DNA from: Nephrocerus scutellatus
Lineage: Eukaryota > Arthropoda > Insecta > Diptera > Pipunculidae
NCBI GenBank assembly: GCA_947095585.1
Contig: OX352763.1
Coordinates: 115,547,908 to 115,611,907 of the forward strand
Direction of reading: 5' to 3'
DNA length: 64,000 nucleotides
The notes beneath the pieces are model-generated. The model did not search any database. It was not told the DNA's origin and was given only the letters and a program-made list of their open reading frames with translations. Positions 45,540 through 57,700 of the stretch are shown here, piece after piece. Within the stretch, counting starts at the first letter, position 1; the number at the start of each line of letters is the position of its first letter. A program made the position numbers and the translations under genes.

Positions 45540-45755
45540 GAGACTGTTCGATTGATAACTCTTTACTTCAGTTAAAAAATGGGCGAAATTAGGCCAACTA
45601 AATTAAGTGTAGAGGTGTTCTGCTTATGTAGTTACTTCAGATGAGTAACATTGACATTTATCTGAAGTGAAGAATACCAATCGAACAGTCCCTTCACTTC
45701 AGTAGCTCAATTTAAGTGAAGAAGAATCGCTCAATAAACTGAAGTAAAGAGTTGT
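45540..45755. mobile_element. Inverted-repeat element
   Basis: AACTCTTTACTTCAGTT near 45559 and its reverse complement near 45736 bracket the sequence. An inner pair GACTGTTCGATTG and CAATCGAACAGTC is nested. Probably a MITE. It directly follows the foldback element. Confidence 0.5.
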
Positions 45756-45954
45756 AGTGTTGTATGGTGTTTTTTTTTTATTAACGCACACTTCAAGGTA
45801 TTTCGAGGGTAATAATTTTGAAAGTTACATATACATATGTGTACTATGGCCGTTTACAGCAAGAAGAAATTCAAAAACAGTTAATTCTAAAACAAGTAAA
45901 TTTAGAAAAAACTTCGTGTTTCAGGTAACAACTTTTATGTATACATCGATAACG

Positions 45955-46165
45955 CCACCCGTTACACGCGTCTCCCACGTCACACACGCACAAAATTTCA
46001 GAAAGGATCATAAAGAAGTCGAAAAAACAACACGCGCCACACGCGATTCGTGACACGCGTGATCTAAGAAACTGCTAACAAAATTCAAACTCTCTAGTCT
46101 AGTCGGAGCGTTTGGGGCCTCTTTCAAATATTTACTCACACGCGCTACACGCAACACCTCACTTC
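45955..46165 (+). other. Cluster of CACGCG motifs
   Basis: At least seven CACGCG or ACACGC occurrences in about 200 bp of otherwise AT-rich DNA, in runs such as ACACGCGCCACACGCGATTC. It could be part of an element or a binding-site cluster. No adjacent gene start was found. Confidence 0.4.
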
Positions 46166-46241
46166 AAAAACAAACAAAAAACATCCAAATTTTGAAATAA
46201 AACTGCCAACGGAAAGGAAAGGAAATAATTGTGCAAGAAAC

Positions 46242-46491
46242 AGGCGCGTTCGTGATAGCTGAGTGCTCAGGAGATTTTCTCTTTCTCCTCAGTGAACAAC
46301 ATTCTCTGCTATCTGTCAACTCAGCAACAAAAACTTTTAAAAGTCAATTGACAATGTGAAGTGAGAGAGCGAATCAAAAATAATTTTGTCTCAGAAAATT
46401 GGAGAAAATTCTTCGATTCCTCAGCAAGCAATTGCGTTCGAGTTACTGAGAATATGGAGTATACGGAGCCCTCCGCATCACGAACGTGCCT
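46242..46491. mobile_element. 250-bp MITE
   Basis: AGGCGCGTTCGTGAT at the left and ATCACGAACGTGCCT at the right form a 15-bp inverted repeat with one mismatch. The interior is non-coding. No convincing target duplication. Confidence 0.65.
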
Positions 46492-47900
46492 AATAATTCA
46501 AGCTAGGTATTCACTTAAAAAAAATGTATAGTCCTGTAGCGGAAGTCAGGGACTCAAATTGTATAGCCATATAAGGTAATCGTATGCTTTGATGTTTCCA
46601 TTTCCACTAAAAATGTATTCCCTAATCCCTACTTGCCACCACTGCAGCAAGGTCTGTTCTTTTTCATTACGTGCAAGAATCGAGAATCGAGAAACTACTG
46701 TACATAGATAATGATCTTTGTTAGCTTTGTTTGTTGAGAAAATTGCTTTCATTTCACTTCGCTTAGTTTGTTGTGTAAACAAGATACAATGCATCGGGAA
46801 CGTAAAAAAGTTGCCAGTTGTGTTTTTTTTTTTTTTGGTTTTTTTTTTTTCAAAAAAGTGAGAGTGAGAATTGTTTTGTTATTGTTGTGTTGTTGTTTTG
46901 CAATAAAATCGTTCAACTATTTTAAATTACAATTTGTTTTATCAAAATACACAAAAGGTACAAAAATAGTTTTTTTTTACAAGTTTTTGAGATGTGTTTT
47001 TTTTTGTATTGTAAAAAGTTTAGTTTCGATTGTTTTTATAAATTTAAAATAAAATCAAAATATAAAAAAATTGAAATTGATTGAAAGTTTTTAATTTGAA
47101 TTCATATAAAGATAGTTTTTTTTTTGTTCACCACTGAAAAATTAAATATTTATTCAAAGTTTTTTAAGAAAGCTAAAAAATAATGCGTAAAAGATGTCCC
47201 AGACTGAACGACGAATATAAATTTAGTTTTTCGGTTGGCATCTCTGGTTTTTTTTATATAATTCAAATACTATGACAATTGCCATTACTCAATGGCTGTC
47301 GGAGTACTCGGAGAGAAAATTTAACTGTCAGAATTCAGATCTGTGTTTGTTTGCACTCTCCGAGTAGTATTTTTTCTCTTAAGCGTTCTTTTTTACGCTC
47401 CGATAATTCTCAGATATGATATTTTTACTCTGAAAAAAAAAAAATACAGAACCTTTTTTGACAGCTGTAGTTTTGTACAAATGGCAGCCTGTTGACACAT
47501 TATTGGATTACTAAGGACAATACCTAAACGTGCTCTAGAGGTGCTGCTACACCTTATATGTACTTCTTTAGACATATAAGGCAGGCCGATACAGATGCGC
47601 GACTGTCAGCAATAGGTTACTAGAAATGTATTCAAACTGAACACTCGACAATTAACAATTCTCTGGAAATCTTAGACTATGTATAAACTACATGTGTAAG
47701 GGTTTTCGAGCCATATACCCTCCAGGGAATAATGGAGTGATAGCTCTCCACAGGATATTAATATAATGAGATTCTTCACAAATTAATTCATGCTCGATGG
47801 TAAAGTCAAGGACGTCAGGAGTGACGTTGACATCGACATCTGCTTAATCTGGGTCCCCAGGCCCTCCGATACTGTTGGGAACCGAAAGTCAGACGAACTG
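46492..47900. other. T-rich intergenic DNA
   Basis: Long T-runs at 46826-46850 and around 46970-47140, and a 10-bp inverted pair ACTCGGAGAG/CTCTCCGAGT at 47306 and 47356. No supported gene. Confidence 0.45.
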
Positions 47901-47904
47901 GCAT

Positions 47905-48260
47905 AAAGATTCATTCAAAGATTATGCCTTTAAAGCCAAGTCTATACGTACTCCATGTAACAGTCCCAATTGTTGTTAACTTCGAATTGATAAATTTCGA
48001 TCCTCTTGTACACTCTCTTATACGTAATACGGCAGCAATGTTTCCTTCCCTTTCTTTGTTTTATTGGTACTCTTACATTATGCAAAGAATAATTACTTTC
48101 AATTCTATCAATAATCCGATGAATAGTACGTTCAAGAGGACGATTACGTACACCATAAATAACACGAAGTGCACGATAAGTTTTCGCGAACACAACACTG
48201 ATTTTGATAATTTCATAACGTTGTTGCAAAGTGTACACTCCATTTTACAAAATGTCTAAT
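47905..48260 (-). pseudogene. Mariner-like transposase N-terminal relic
   Basis: The minus strand encodes MYTLQQRYEIIKI, ALRVIYGVRNRPLERTIHRI and NYSLHNVRVPIKQR, the first helix-turn-helix region of a mariner-type transposase, then frameshifted remains. The catalytic domain is absent. It is a different lineage from 27841-28650. Confidence 0.65.
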
Positions 48261-48479
48261 CTTACTGAACAGGAATGACAATGACAGGTGTCAAAAGTAA
48301 TGCTCAGTATGGCCGTAATCCCTATCGAAAATTAGGACCCCCTTATTGGATAACCACTTATTGGATAACCCTTTATCAACGGTTAAGTTAATGCTTCGGA
48401 AAGAGGCGGAAATATTAACAAATAAAAGGTGGGTGCATGACTACACATGTACATACTATAGTAAAACTAAGATGGGACT

Positions 48480-49862
48480 AAAATCGCTCTAGAGCACTGA
48501 TATTCCTGTAAAGAAGAGATATGAGAACGATTATAGGGATTCGAACAAGGCACATTTCCTCGGAGTACATGCGAAGAAGGATGATGGGCCTTCTGTAGAA
48601 GCTGCAATGATGTCGTGGAGGAAGAAACATTATGCCACTTCCTGTGTACATGTCAGACTCTTGCAAGCAGAGGGCAAAAACATTACAGAACTTATCGGAA
48701 GTCAAAAGCTGTAAAGTTTATGAGACATCCTAAAATTTATTAAAAGCACTATGTGGGCTTGCGGCTACTCGCCTCAGAGCAATCTCTCAGTGGACCGTGA
48801 ATGATTTCGGACTCTCTTCTATCTTGAATTCAGTCAGGACTCCACTTGTCAACATAGACTACATAATTCCGCAGCTCCACTTCAACAAAAACTTCAAGGT
48901 CACCATCCCCTCCAGGTCTTCTTGGGAGGAAGGTATATACTTGGAAAATGAAGGAGTTCACTTCTAAACAGACGGAAAGAATATTGATGACGGGGTTGGC
49001 GGAGGTCTTTTCAAAAATTAATAAATCTAAGTCTATCTTTCCGTCTTCCTGATCACTGTAGTGTTTTCCAAGCGGAAATCATGGCTATTAAGGAAGCCTT
49101 GTCTTGGCTGAAGAGTAATGTTATATCTGTTAAGGATATCTAAATTTTCTCGGATAGCCAGGCTGCGCTTAAGTCCATGGAAGCAGTCTCCACAAATTTC
49201 ATTCTAGCCCGGAATTGCCGATCGTCTCTTGAGGAGATGGCGGAGCATTTCAACATTAACCTGTGCTGGGTGCCGGGGCATAGAGACATTCCTGGTAATT
49301 GTATGGCTGATGAACTCGCCAAACATGGAACCACACTACCCCTATTGCCTGAATATGGTATACTAGGCATACCGATGTTTAAACGGGATGCTATAGTAAA
49401 AACAAATTATAGATAGTCAAACGGCACAACTTGCATAGCAATGAAGCAGATCTGGCCCAAGCTAGATCCGAAACGCTCCAAGTGTGTTTGATCTTTCAAC
49501 AGCAGTCCATTGTGGGTGTCACAATTGGACACTGTCTCAGAGACAAGCATGCAGAAAGACTAGGAGTCTTTTCCAACGATTTCTGCAGAAGCTGCATGGA
49601 TGAGGAGAAGGAGGAAACCACTCTCCATCTACTTTGTACGTGCCCAGCCCTCTCCAATAGGCGGAAACTCCATCTGGGAGCGTTCTTTTTCAACGATCTA
49701 ACCCACATTGACATTAATAGTCTCTTGCGCTTCATACGAAGCTCCAAGTGGTTCAACGAGTAGGCGTGGAAATTCTCCTAGATCCTTGTGGTATCACAAC
49801 GGACCTTCACCGGTCTAAGTCGGTTTTAACTGACGGCCACTTCAACCCAACCTAACCTAACT
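48480..49862 (+). pseudogene. R1/I-group LINE RNase H and zinc-finger region
   Basis: A broken upstream part is followed by RNase H: TDGKNIDDGVGGGLF (first Asp), AEIMAIKEALSW-like, IFSDSQAALKSM (third Asp) and LCWVPGHRDIPGNCMADELA. Next are HCLRDKHAERLGVFSNDFC and RSCMDEEKEETTLHLLCTCP, a Cys/His finger, and a 3' end CCCAACCTAACCTAACT at about 49845. One stop splits the RNase H (near 49141). It is the clearest copy of the family that also includes 26496-27618 and 39615-40480. Confidence 0.75.
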
Positions 49863-50053
49863 ATGTGGGCTTTGTAATAAAAGGAAGGGCTTTGATCCAC
49901 AATGGACCGTGACCGGTATAAGTGTGAAAAAGCAGCCGACGACCCTAAACTTAAACTAAAAACCATGAATCGACATTTGACCGATGTCTTCTTTAGCATT
50001 TCAATATATAAAAATATATATTTAATATAAATGCAAAAAGTATTCCTTTTTTT
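49863..50053. other. Short spacer between LINE and Helentron-like element
   Basis: No feature recognised. Confidence 0.4.
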
Positions 50054-51050
50054 AAATTCTCTATATTAACTTCACTTGCCCGTGGGTCGGTCGGTCGTCT
50101 GTCGTGGAATCTTGCGATAAATTTTTAACCCACTTCCCAAAGCCCGATTTTATTGAAATTTGGCACACATGTGTCTTTCCGGAGACAACACTTTCTATTT
50201 GAGGCCCCTCGGCCCCCAGGGTCGGGGGGCTCCCATACAAATATTTTACAAAAGTTTACTCGATTTTCTTCAAATTTTATACACATGTGTATCTCTGATA
50301 GACAACACTTTCTGTAAAAATTTTGGAGACCCCGGGCCCCGGGTTCGTGGGACCCCATACAGTTTTTTTTTTAAAATAACCCGATTTTCTTTAAATTTTA
50401 TATACGCTGTATCTCCGATAGGCATCACTTCTTGTAAAAATTTTGGAGACCCTGGGCCCCGGGTTAGTGGGGCCCCATAAAATTAAAAAAAAAATTAACC
50501 CGATTTTCTTCAAATTTTATATACGCGTGTATCTCCGATAGGCAACACTTTTTGTAAAAATTTTGGAGACCCCGGGCCCCAGGGTCCCAAATTTTTTTTA
50601 AAAAAAATTAACCTGAATTTTTTTAAATTTTATATACGTGTGTATCTCCGATAGGCAACACTTTTTGCAAAAATTTTGGTGGCCGGGGTCGAGGGGCCCC
50701 ATAAAAATTTTTCAAAGAAATTAACCCGATTTTCTTCAAATTTTATACACCTCTGTATCTCCGATGGACCAAATTATTTTTTGAGTGAACGGGCCCTGAG
50801 AGCCAAGGGGTGCCCATATAAATTTTTTAAAATTTAGCTCGATTTTCTTCAAATTTTTAACACATGTGTATCACTGATGGACATAACTTTTTGTAAATTT
50901 GTTGGAGCGATAGGGCCCTGAGACCCGTGTGGTGTCCATGTAAATTTTTTAAAAATTAGCCCGATTTTCTTCAAATTTTAACACATACCTATCTCCTATT
51001 AGAGAATTTACATGAAAAACTTCAATTTTTATGGGTTGTTTTTTTCTAAA
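50054..51050 (+). mobile_element. Helentron-like element with internal tandem units
   Basis: The longest copy. The 5' end is AAATTCTCTATATTAACTT, then CCCGTGGGTCGG and CTTCCCAAAGCCCGATTTT. About eight units of roughly 115 bp follow, each with CCCGATTTTCTTCAAATTTT, a TGTATCTCCGATAGG block and GGGCCCCGGG-like sequence. The 3' end is TAGAGAATTT (51000), an exact inverse of the 5' AAATTCTCTA, plus a conserved TTATGGGTTG and a T-run. No coding capacity. This layout recalls DINE-1/Helentron-associated elements, but no replication protein or hairpin proof is available. Confidence 0.7.
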
Positions 51051-51113
51051 TAATATCCGGCCTTCAATCTGGGACACCCTTTATCTTCGAGACTGAATAC
51101 TCATCCTCCCTCC

Positions 51114-51140
51114 GCTGCTGCTGCTGCTGCTGCTGCTGCT
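51114..51140 (+). repeat. (GCT)9 microsatellite
   Basis: Nine perfect GCT units. It lies downstream of norpA in the minus-strand sense. No frame extends through it into a supported gene. Confidence 0.9.
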
Positions 51141-51404
51141 TATTCTTTCTCATGTACTGCTTACAATTTTTAATTAATATTTTTTTTTTTTTTTACTTAA
51201 CATTAGCTTCAGTTTTTATAGTTAACTTAATTGTAATGATTTTAATTTCCATAATATATTATTCATATATGTATATTGCTAGGTATAATATTTTTTTAAT
51301 ATATTCTTAGTTGCTTGCATTTGTCTACTTATCAATTAATCGGTGTATTGTTGGTTGTTGTTTTCATTTAAATTTAAATACATATATTAAATATCCTTAC
51401 CTAC

Positions 51405-51660
51405 GACCTCTCTCGCTCTCGCTTTGATTATTTTTAATTATTTCTTTATTTATTTAATAAAGTTTTGCACTTTTTCTCTTCCTCTCGATTTATTTTTTAA
51501 TTATTTTTTTTATTTAGTTATTACAGTTTTTCAATTTCGCCCTCCCTCGATTTATTTTTAATTACTTTTTTATTTATTTATTAAAGTTTTACCATTTTCC
51601 TCTCCCTTTCTCGATTTATTTTTAATTTTTTTTTTTTTTTATTTTTTTTTATTTAAGTTT
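51405..51660. repeat. About 65-70-bp repeat in the norpA 3' flank
   Basis: Four imperfect copies of a block with CTCGATTTATTTTTAATTA, a T-rich stretch, and AAAGTTTTGCA recur near 51413, 51484, 51547 and 51612. On the minus strand each carries AAATAAA, so the array offers several poly(A) signals just downstream of the norpA stop. Confidence 0.6.
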
Positions 51661-51742
51661 TGCAATTTTGCTTTCCTGTTTTATCCCGGTTTTTCTTTTA
51701 ATTGTAATGTAATTTTTCATTACCTTACTGCAATACTTTCGA

Positions 51743-54700
51743 TTAGGCGAAAAATTCAGACTTTCCCTGAATTTTGTAGGCTTCCTCTTCCATTTTGTAC
51801 ATATCAAGGAGCTGTGTATTGAAGGAATACGCAAAAATTGAAAGTAGAAAATTAAAATTAGAAGCTTTGTGTATTTGTAATTTAAAAACGCTTTGTTTGA
51901 TATTTTTTAATTCAGATTTTATGCTTTATTTTTATTTGTTTTTGTTTTTCTTTAATCAAATCAATTACTACAAACGTAAGGCAGGGTTGGATAGGGTTGG
52001 AAACACAGACAAACTGTATCAAAATCAAAACTACAACTATGCGTAATATATGTTATGCTTGTCGGTCACTTTCAACAGGGTGCTACAGGTTCATAAACAA
52101 ACAACCATTTTAAGGCCAAACACAAAAATAACCAAGTAACTGCATTATAGTTTCTAATAATACTGAGTGACTTCAATTTCTTTCAAAAAACACAAAATGG
52201 TAAATTACGAAATAAAAATGATAATTAAATGAAAATTTTACCAATAAGTAGGACATCAGATATCAAACAACTACGAGTACTCATCATTATCACAATCATC
52301 ATCATCATCATCATTGACAAGATCATCCATCCATCAACCATCAATCCCATTATCTATATTCTTATCTCTACTGTGATGGGGAAGTTTCTAAAGGTTCTAA
52401 AGTACAGTCTCAAAACTGGATACAGTGGTGTAGTCCCTTTTGGAATCATCTACTACCTTCTGAACATCAGTACTGAATTCATCCAATTGCTTAGTGTGGG
52501 CCACTTTTAGTTTTTCCTTCTCGCGGCCTTGTTTAACTCCCATTTGCTGAAAAGAAAAGAAAAGAAAAGATAGAAACAATGTAACAAAATGTGCTCACTG
52601 TGCTCTGGCAATTGTCAGATACAAAGCTGATATCCAGCGCCGTAACTAGACAGGTGCAACACCGTTGGAGAGTTGGGGTATGACCCCGCGCTTGCCTAGC
52701 TTTCGCCATTAAGCATACTCATGAGAATTAAGTACTATATTAGCAGTCCTCTCTTCGAGAGTAAACCACAGCCCCCGCGATGCATCCCCAGAACGAGCTG
52801 GGTCCTCACCAAAATTGTCCTCAGACCGGCCGAACCTTATTTTATTTGTGGGCACGGACAATTCCCATGGCTACCTTGGTGAGATCTGACATCAAGGGAC
52901 TCATTTCGTTCAGAATGCCTGGGCGAGGAAAAACCAACCCTGGCAGCACATCGTCCGGAACCGCGAACCCTATCATTTGCCACTAGGATGCACCTGGTCC
53001 TAGGCCATTTGGAATACAACTATTCCTGTCTGTCCCTTAACACAGACCTGTTTTATTGTACGAAATGAACCACTAAATACGAAGATTTGCCCATAAGGTA
53101 ATTCTAAGTACCAGTAGTCCACTTCGGGTCGCAAGTACGAAGACATTACTCATCCGGAGTATACTCTAAGCAGCGACGACCCTTGATTTTTATCCCGTGT
53201 TCAAGTCCTGCAACATTTCAGGAAAAATTAATGCTGCAAATGGACCCCACGGGGGAGACAGGTGCAACAGGTGAACATGCACAGAGCCCGTTAATGAGGG
53301 GGCCGTGAAATGAAACTTTGAACCGACAAAAAAGTATCCCAAAATTATAATTTGGCGGTCAGCCATCAGCAGAGTAGGGCGAATAACACAGAGTGCTTCA
53401 GAAATGCATGTGGCCCCAACTATCTCTGACTGGTGGAAGTGCGATCAAACCTCCACGTGGTAATTTTCCTCCATGAACAGGAAAAGCGAAATGATCGGAC
53501 TAGTCCCTTGAAAGTAAGGTTGGCGCGATGCTAATAACCTCGCCCATAAAAAAACTATATTACGGAAATCCAAATCAGCCTCGGATACACTGATGAACGA
53601 CGACGACAACGGCAACGAAAACGGCTAAACGATTTAAGAATTTTTTCATGGAACGTACGCACAGTGTATATAGCTCGAGCGGCACAGCAGCTGGCTGATA
53701 CCCTGTCTAAAGGTTGACATAACAGCAATCCAGGAGATGCGCTGGACGGGGATTGGTGTCTTACAAAAATCAGAATGTGACATACATTACAGCTGTCATG
53801 CAAGACATCGTGTGCTCGGGGTGGCGTTTCTAGTCAGCAAAAGAATATAACCCACCGTTATCGGCTTTAAAGGAGTGAATGAACGGTTATGCAGATTAAA
53901 AAGCATAAGCCTCATAAACGTTCACGCACCTACAGAGGATTCCCCAGATGATGAAAAAGAAGAATTCTTTGAATCAGTCGAACGGGAACTCCATGCCTGC
54001 CCTCAGTATGATGTAAAAATCATTCTGGGGGATATGAATGCCAAAATAGGCAGGGACCCAGTATTCAGGTAGTACATTGGCACTCATAGTTTACACGAGA
54101 ACACTCATAGAGATGGCAGCAATCAATAATTTGGTCGTTGCGAGTACAAGGTTTGCGCGTAAAAATATCCACAAAGCCACCTGTGTATCTCACACCTAGC
54201 TCCTGTTCGGAAATTCCTTTCCGGTAGGATTTATGAAACAAGACAGCGAAGCCGACCAACCCTACGCTGGAAGGATGGCATAGACCATGACGCCCAGAGT
54301 TTAGGGATGCCAAACTGGATGACATCAGCTCGGAATCGAGACCGGTGGAGTGACTTTTGCGGGCCAGGATCGGATATACAGAGTTGTAGAGCCAAATATG
54401 ATAATGATGATGATATTTGGGCCTAAACTTGAATACAACTGTATTGTTTGGTTAGGTGCCCCTAAGACAACATTAGATAGAATTCAGAACCGCGCGATAA
54501 AACTTATTGGTGTCGTAAATATCGCGAAAACAAACGAATCGCTTGAGCGTCGTAGGAATGCGGTGTTATCCAGATACATCCCACCCATCCTCCAAACTAA
54601 CCGCAATACACGTGCCTCAACTCGAGCTCATGGGACCTATCTTCGGCTGTACCTATCAATTTAAAGATTCCTTCTTTAGCCACTCAATAATTTTGTGGAA

Positions 54701-57700
54701 TGAATTGCCGACTCTGTATATGCGCATGTGTATGATCTTCAGTTATTTAAGGCACATGTGCGTAGACATCTCCTTAACTTCCTAACGCCCACGCTATGCC
54801 AAGCATTATAAGAGTGCAAATCACTTGAAAAAAAAACTCTAGCGTTAATTGAGAACCTCATAAGTGCAGCGAAGTTCACCACTTTACCTACCTAACTAGT
54901 AGACCTATTAGGTCGTAGTGTCGGCTATTTTCAGCCTAAACTGGACAGTCAGTCAGTGTCGGTGATAAAAATAACCCTCTTACAGTTGTAAGAATGTTAG
55001 CTCACCTTTTTCTCCTCCATAAACCGCTTGATATTATTTTGTTTCTTTTCTCGCAGACGTCGATCCTTTTCGTTCTTTGTCTTTAGCGCTTTGTCATTTT
55101 GCACATCTTTAGCGGTTTCCACAGAAACCTTTGCTTGTTTGGCATTCAGGTCTTTGGTATCTCTGCATCAGTTGAATAGCGCAACACAAAACCAGGAAGG
55201 AAATCAGAATTAAACAAAGAAATCAATGAAAGCCGGCCGCTCAAATTGTCGAGACTCACTTTAAATGACGATCCTCTAATTGCTTGATTTGTGCCGCCTG
55301 TACGACTGGCATAAGAGCTTTCATTGCCTCCTGCGAGTCTTGCACATGTGTCCGCAGTATGTCCCACTCTTCCTTCTTGTGTTTGGCAATCATTTCAGTC
55401 CATTGTTTAGTTTGATCGGTGATCGCGTTCTTAATCGCCGAATCGTTTCGAATTTCATCCTTGCTGTAAAACAAAAACGAGATATTCAAAAACGGGGATA
55501 TTTTAAAGAATCGCTACATGTTGAACGGAAATATTACCCACTGAGTACAAATCTAAGATGGGTTGCTGGTTATCAACATTTCAGTTCAACATATAACAGC
55601 CAGCACTCATAATACAAGAACTACTATGTACCTTTTACCCTTGATGAGCTTATCGATGGCCGTATTTTGGGTCTTCTGCATGGCCATTCGTTCTTTGGTG
55701 TGTTTTTTCTTCAGTGTTTCGATTTCCTTTTGCTGTTTCTTTGCTATCTTCTGGAAGCCTTTTTCATTTTTTAACGACTCTAGGGTGACTGGCTCGAACA
55801 CCAATGGTGCTTCCTTTTTCTCCTCCTCCTTCTTCTTGCCAGCATCGCGTGCAGCTCCGCCGCTTGTCTCTTCAATTCCCAAAGCTTTCATCTGATCGTT
55901 TTGTTGCTTTGCCGCGCCAGAAAAGCCACGTGGATCAGACAAAAGAGCCATGAAATCCTCAAAGCCATCAGGTACATAGATTTTCAATTCGATGTTACAG
56001 AAAAGCATAGGCAACGACATGGGGAAATTCGCCTCAGTACGCAGAGAGATGTGCCGATAGCCTGGCTGTAAGCCATCAAGTGGCAGGATGCGTTGACCTA
56101 TTACTTTGCCGCTCTCTTCATAGACGCCAAAGCGCAGCACAGCCAAATCGGGTAGCACAACTTTTCGGAAGAGGAACGGATCTTCATTGTAGACGGGATT
56201 TAGGCCATTATTTGGCACCAATCGGGTTCGGAATTCCTTCTTAACTGTATCAGATGGCAAGCCGTACATATCGACTTCGACATATGTGCCGACTTTTTTA
56301 TCGGACAAGAATTGCCCGGCAATTATCTGCACCGAAACAGATGCAGCAATTACACCGTCGACGGGCGCATCAGCAAACGGATCAAAATCTTTGTCACTTC
56401 GTCGCATGAAATCCGGTTTCAGAAGGTAGCCGCATCCGCCATTGTATTCAAATTTACCCTGATTCAGTTGCATGGGCAGATCGGACGTCTGGAAGTTCAG
56501 CGACACCATTTGACAGCCGGCATTCCAAAAGACCTGTGGCATGTAATTGGAGGAATCAGCTCGCGTTCCCTTCGGATAGATACGAGACATTTGTCGCTTG
56601 TTGTAGTTGACAAAGTCGATCGATTGTTGTTTCAGGTAATTCATGCCAGCAGTTTCGGCAAACGAGGACATGTTGTGGGCGATATTCTTTTCTGTGCGGG
56701 TGTGACAAGAGAATATGTGGGTTAAAAAAATTTATATTTGTAAATGTTCTTTATATAAATGTGCAGAGAAGGGGCGGGAGACGGACCCACTTGCTTTTCT
56801 TAAATCCAATTTAAATACATTAAGAGCTTTTTTCTATATCATCGTGCAATTTTCTAACATCCAACAAATTTGAGTCTGAATTATTATGTTTTATTCGGGA
56901 CTCTGTATTGCAATAGGAGTAGTATATATAGGCTGACTGATAGGAGTGTGATCAATCCTCTTCGTAGTGGCAGCCAATAATTTCCAACCAAAAGGAAAAA
57001 AAGCCAATCCCTTCATAGTAATGTTAGCAGGACGATCAACCAAATAACCTACCGGCTATGATTGCTTTATTTAGAGCCAGCTACAACTGGAGGTACATCC
57101 CTACTACCTGGAGACAGGTAAATGTAGTCTTTATCCCCAAACCAGGGTGCGACGATAGATCGCCTTCTCCTGGTGCACCCTGGATAACGCTAAATGAGCT
57201 GTCAAAACTAGGCTGTCAAACAATCAATTCTTACCCGATTACTGGCGAACAAAAATAGATATAGATAACAATAAAACAACACACAAAATAACACAAAAAA
57301 CGGCACTTTTAAGAGCTTCTTGACAAGGAATATAGGACCAAAGCGAATGCATATCAAAGATTCTTACGGACAACGCCATTGACGTAGCAGTCATACAAGA
57401 AACACACACGGCATCAGAAGATGACTTAAGAATATTATATTATACATTTTTGCACGGTTCTTTTAAGCCCTGCTCAAATTTCCCTTAAGAACCCCCAAAA
57501 ACCCTCCTAAGACGCCACTCAAATTCTCTCAAACTCACTCAAGTCCCCTTTTAAACCCCATTAAGGACTCCAAAAAACCAACTTAAGACTCCACTCCCAA
57601 AATCCCATCAATACCACCTAAAGACACCCTCTAGACCCAACTAAATTCCTTACAAGACCGCCTCGGCACCCCACTCAAGACTACCTAAAACATCTTCAAG

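Noticed and set aside
49845..49862. CCTAA-like run as a telomeric repeat
   Set aside because: Only two or three units at the 3' end of a LINE fragment, repeated at other copies of the same LINE. Higher flies are not known to use TTAGG telomeres.
55563..55895. Plus-strand frame opposite norpA
   Set aside because: It is the antisense shadow of a strongly conserved norpA exon and has no family match.
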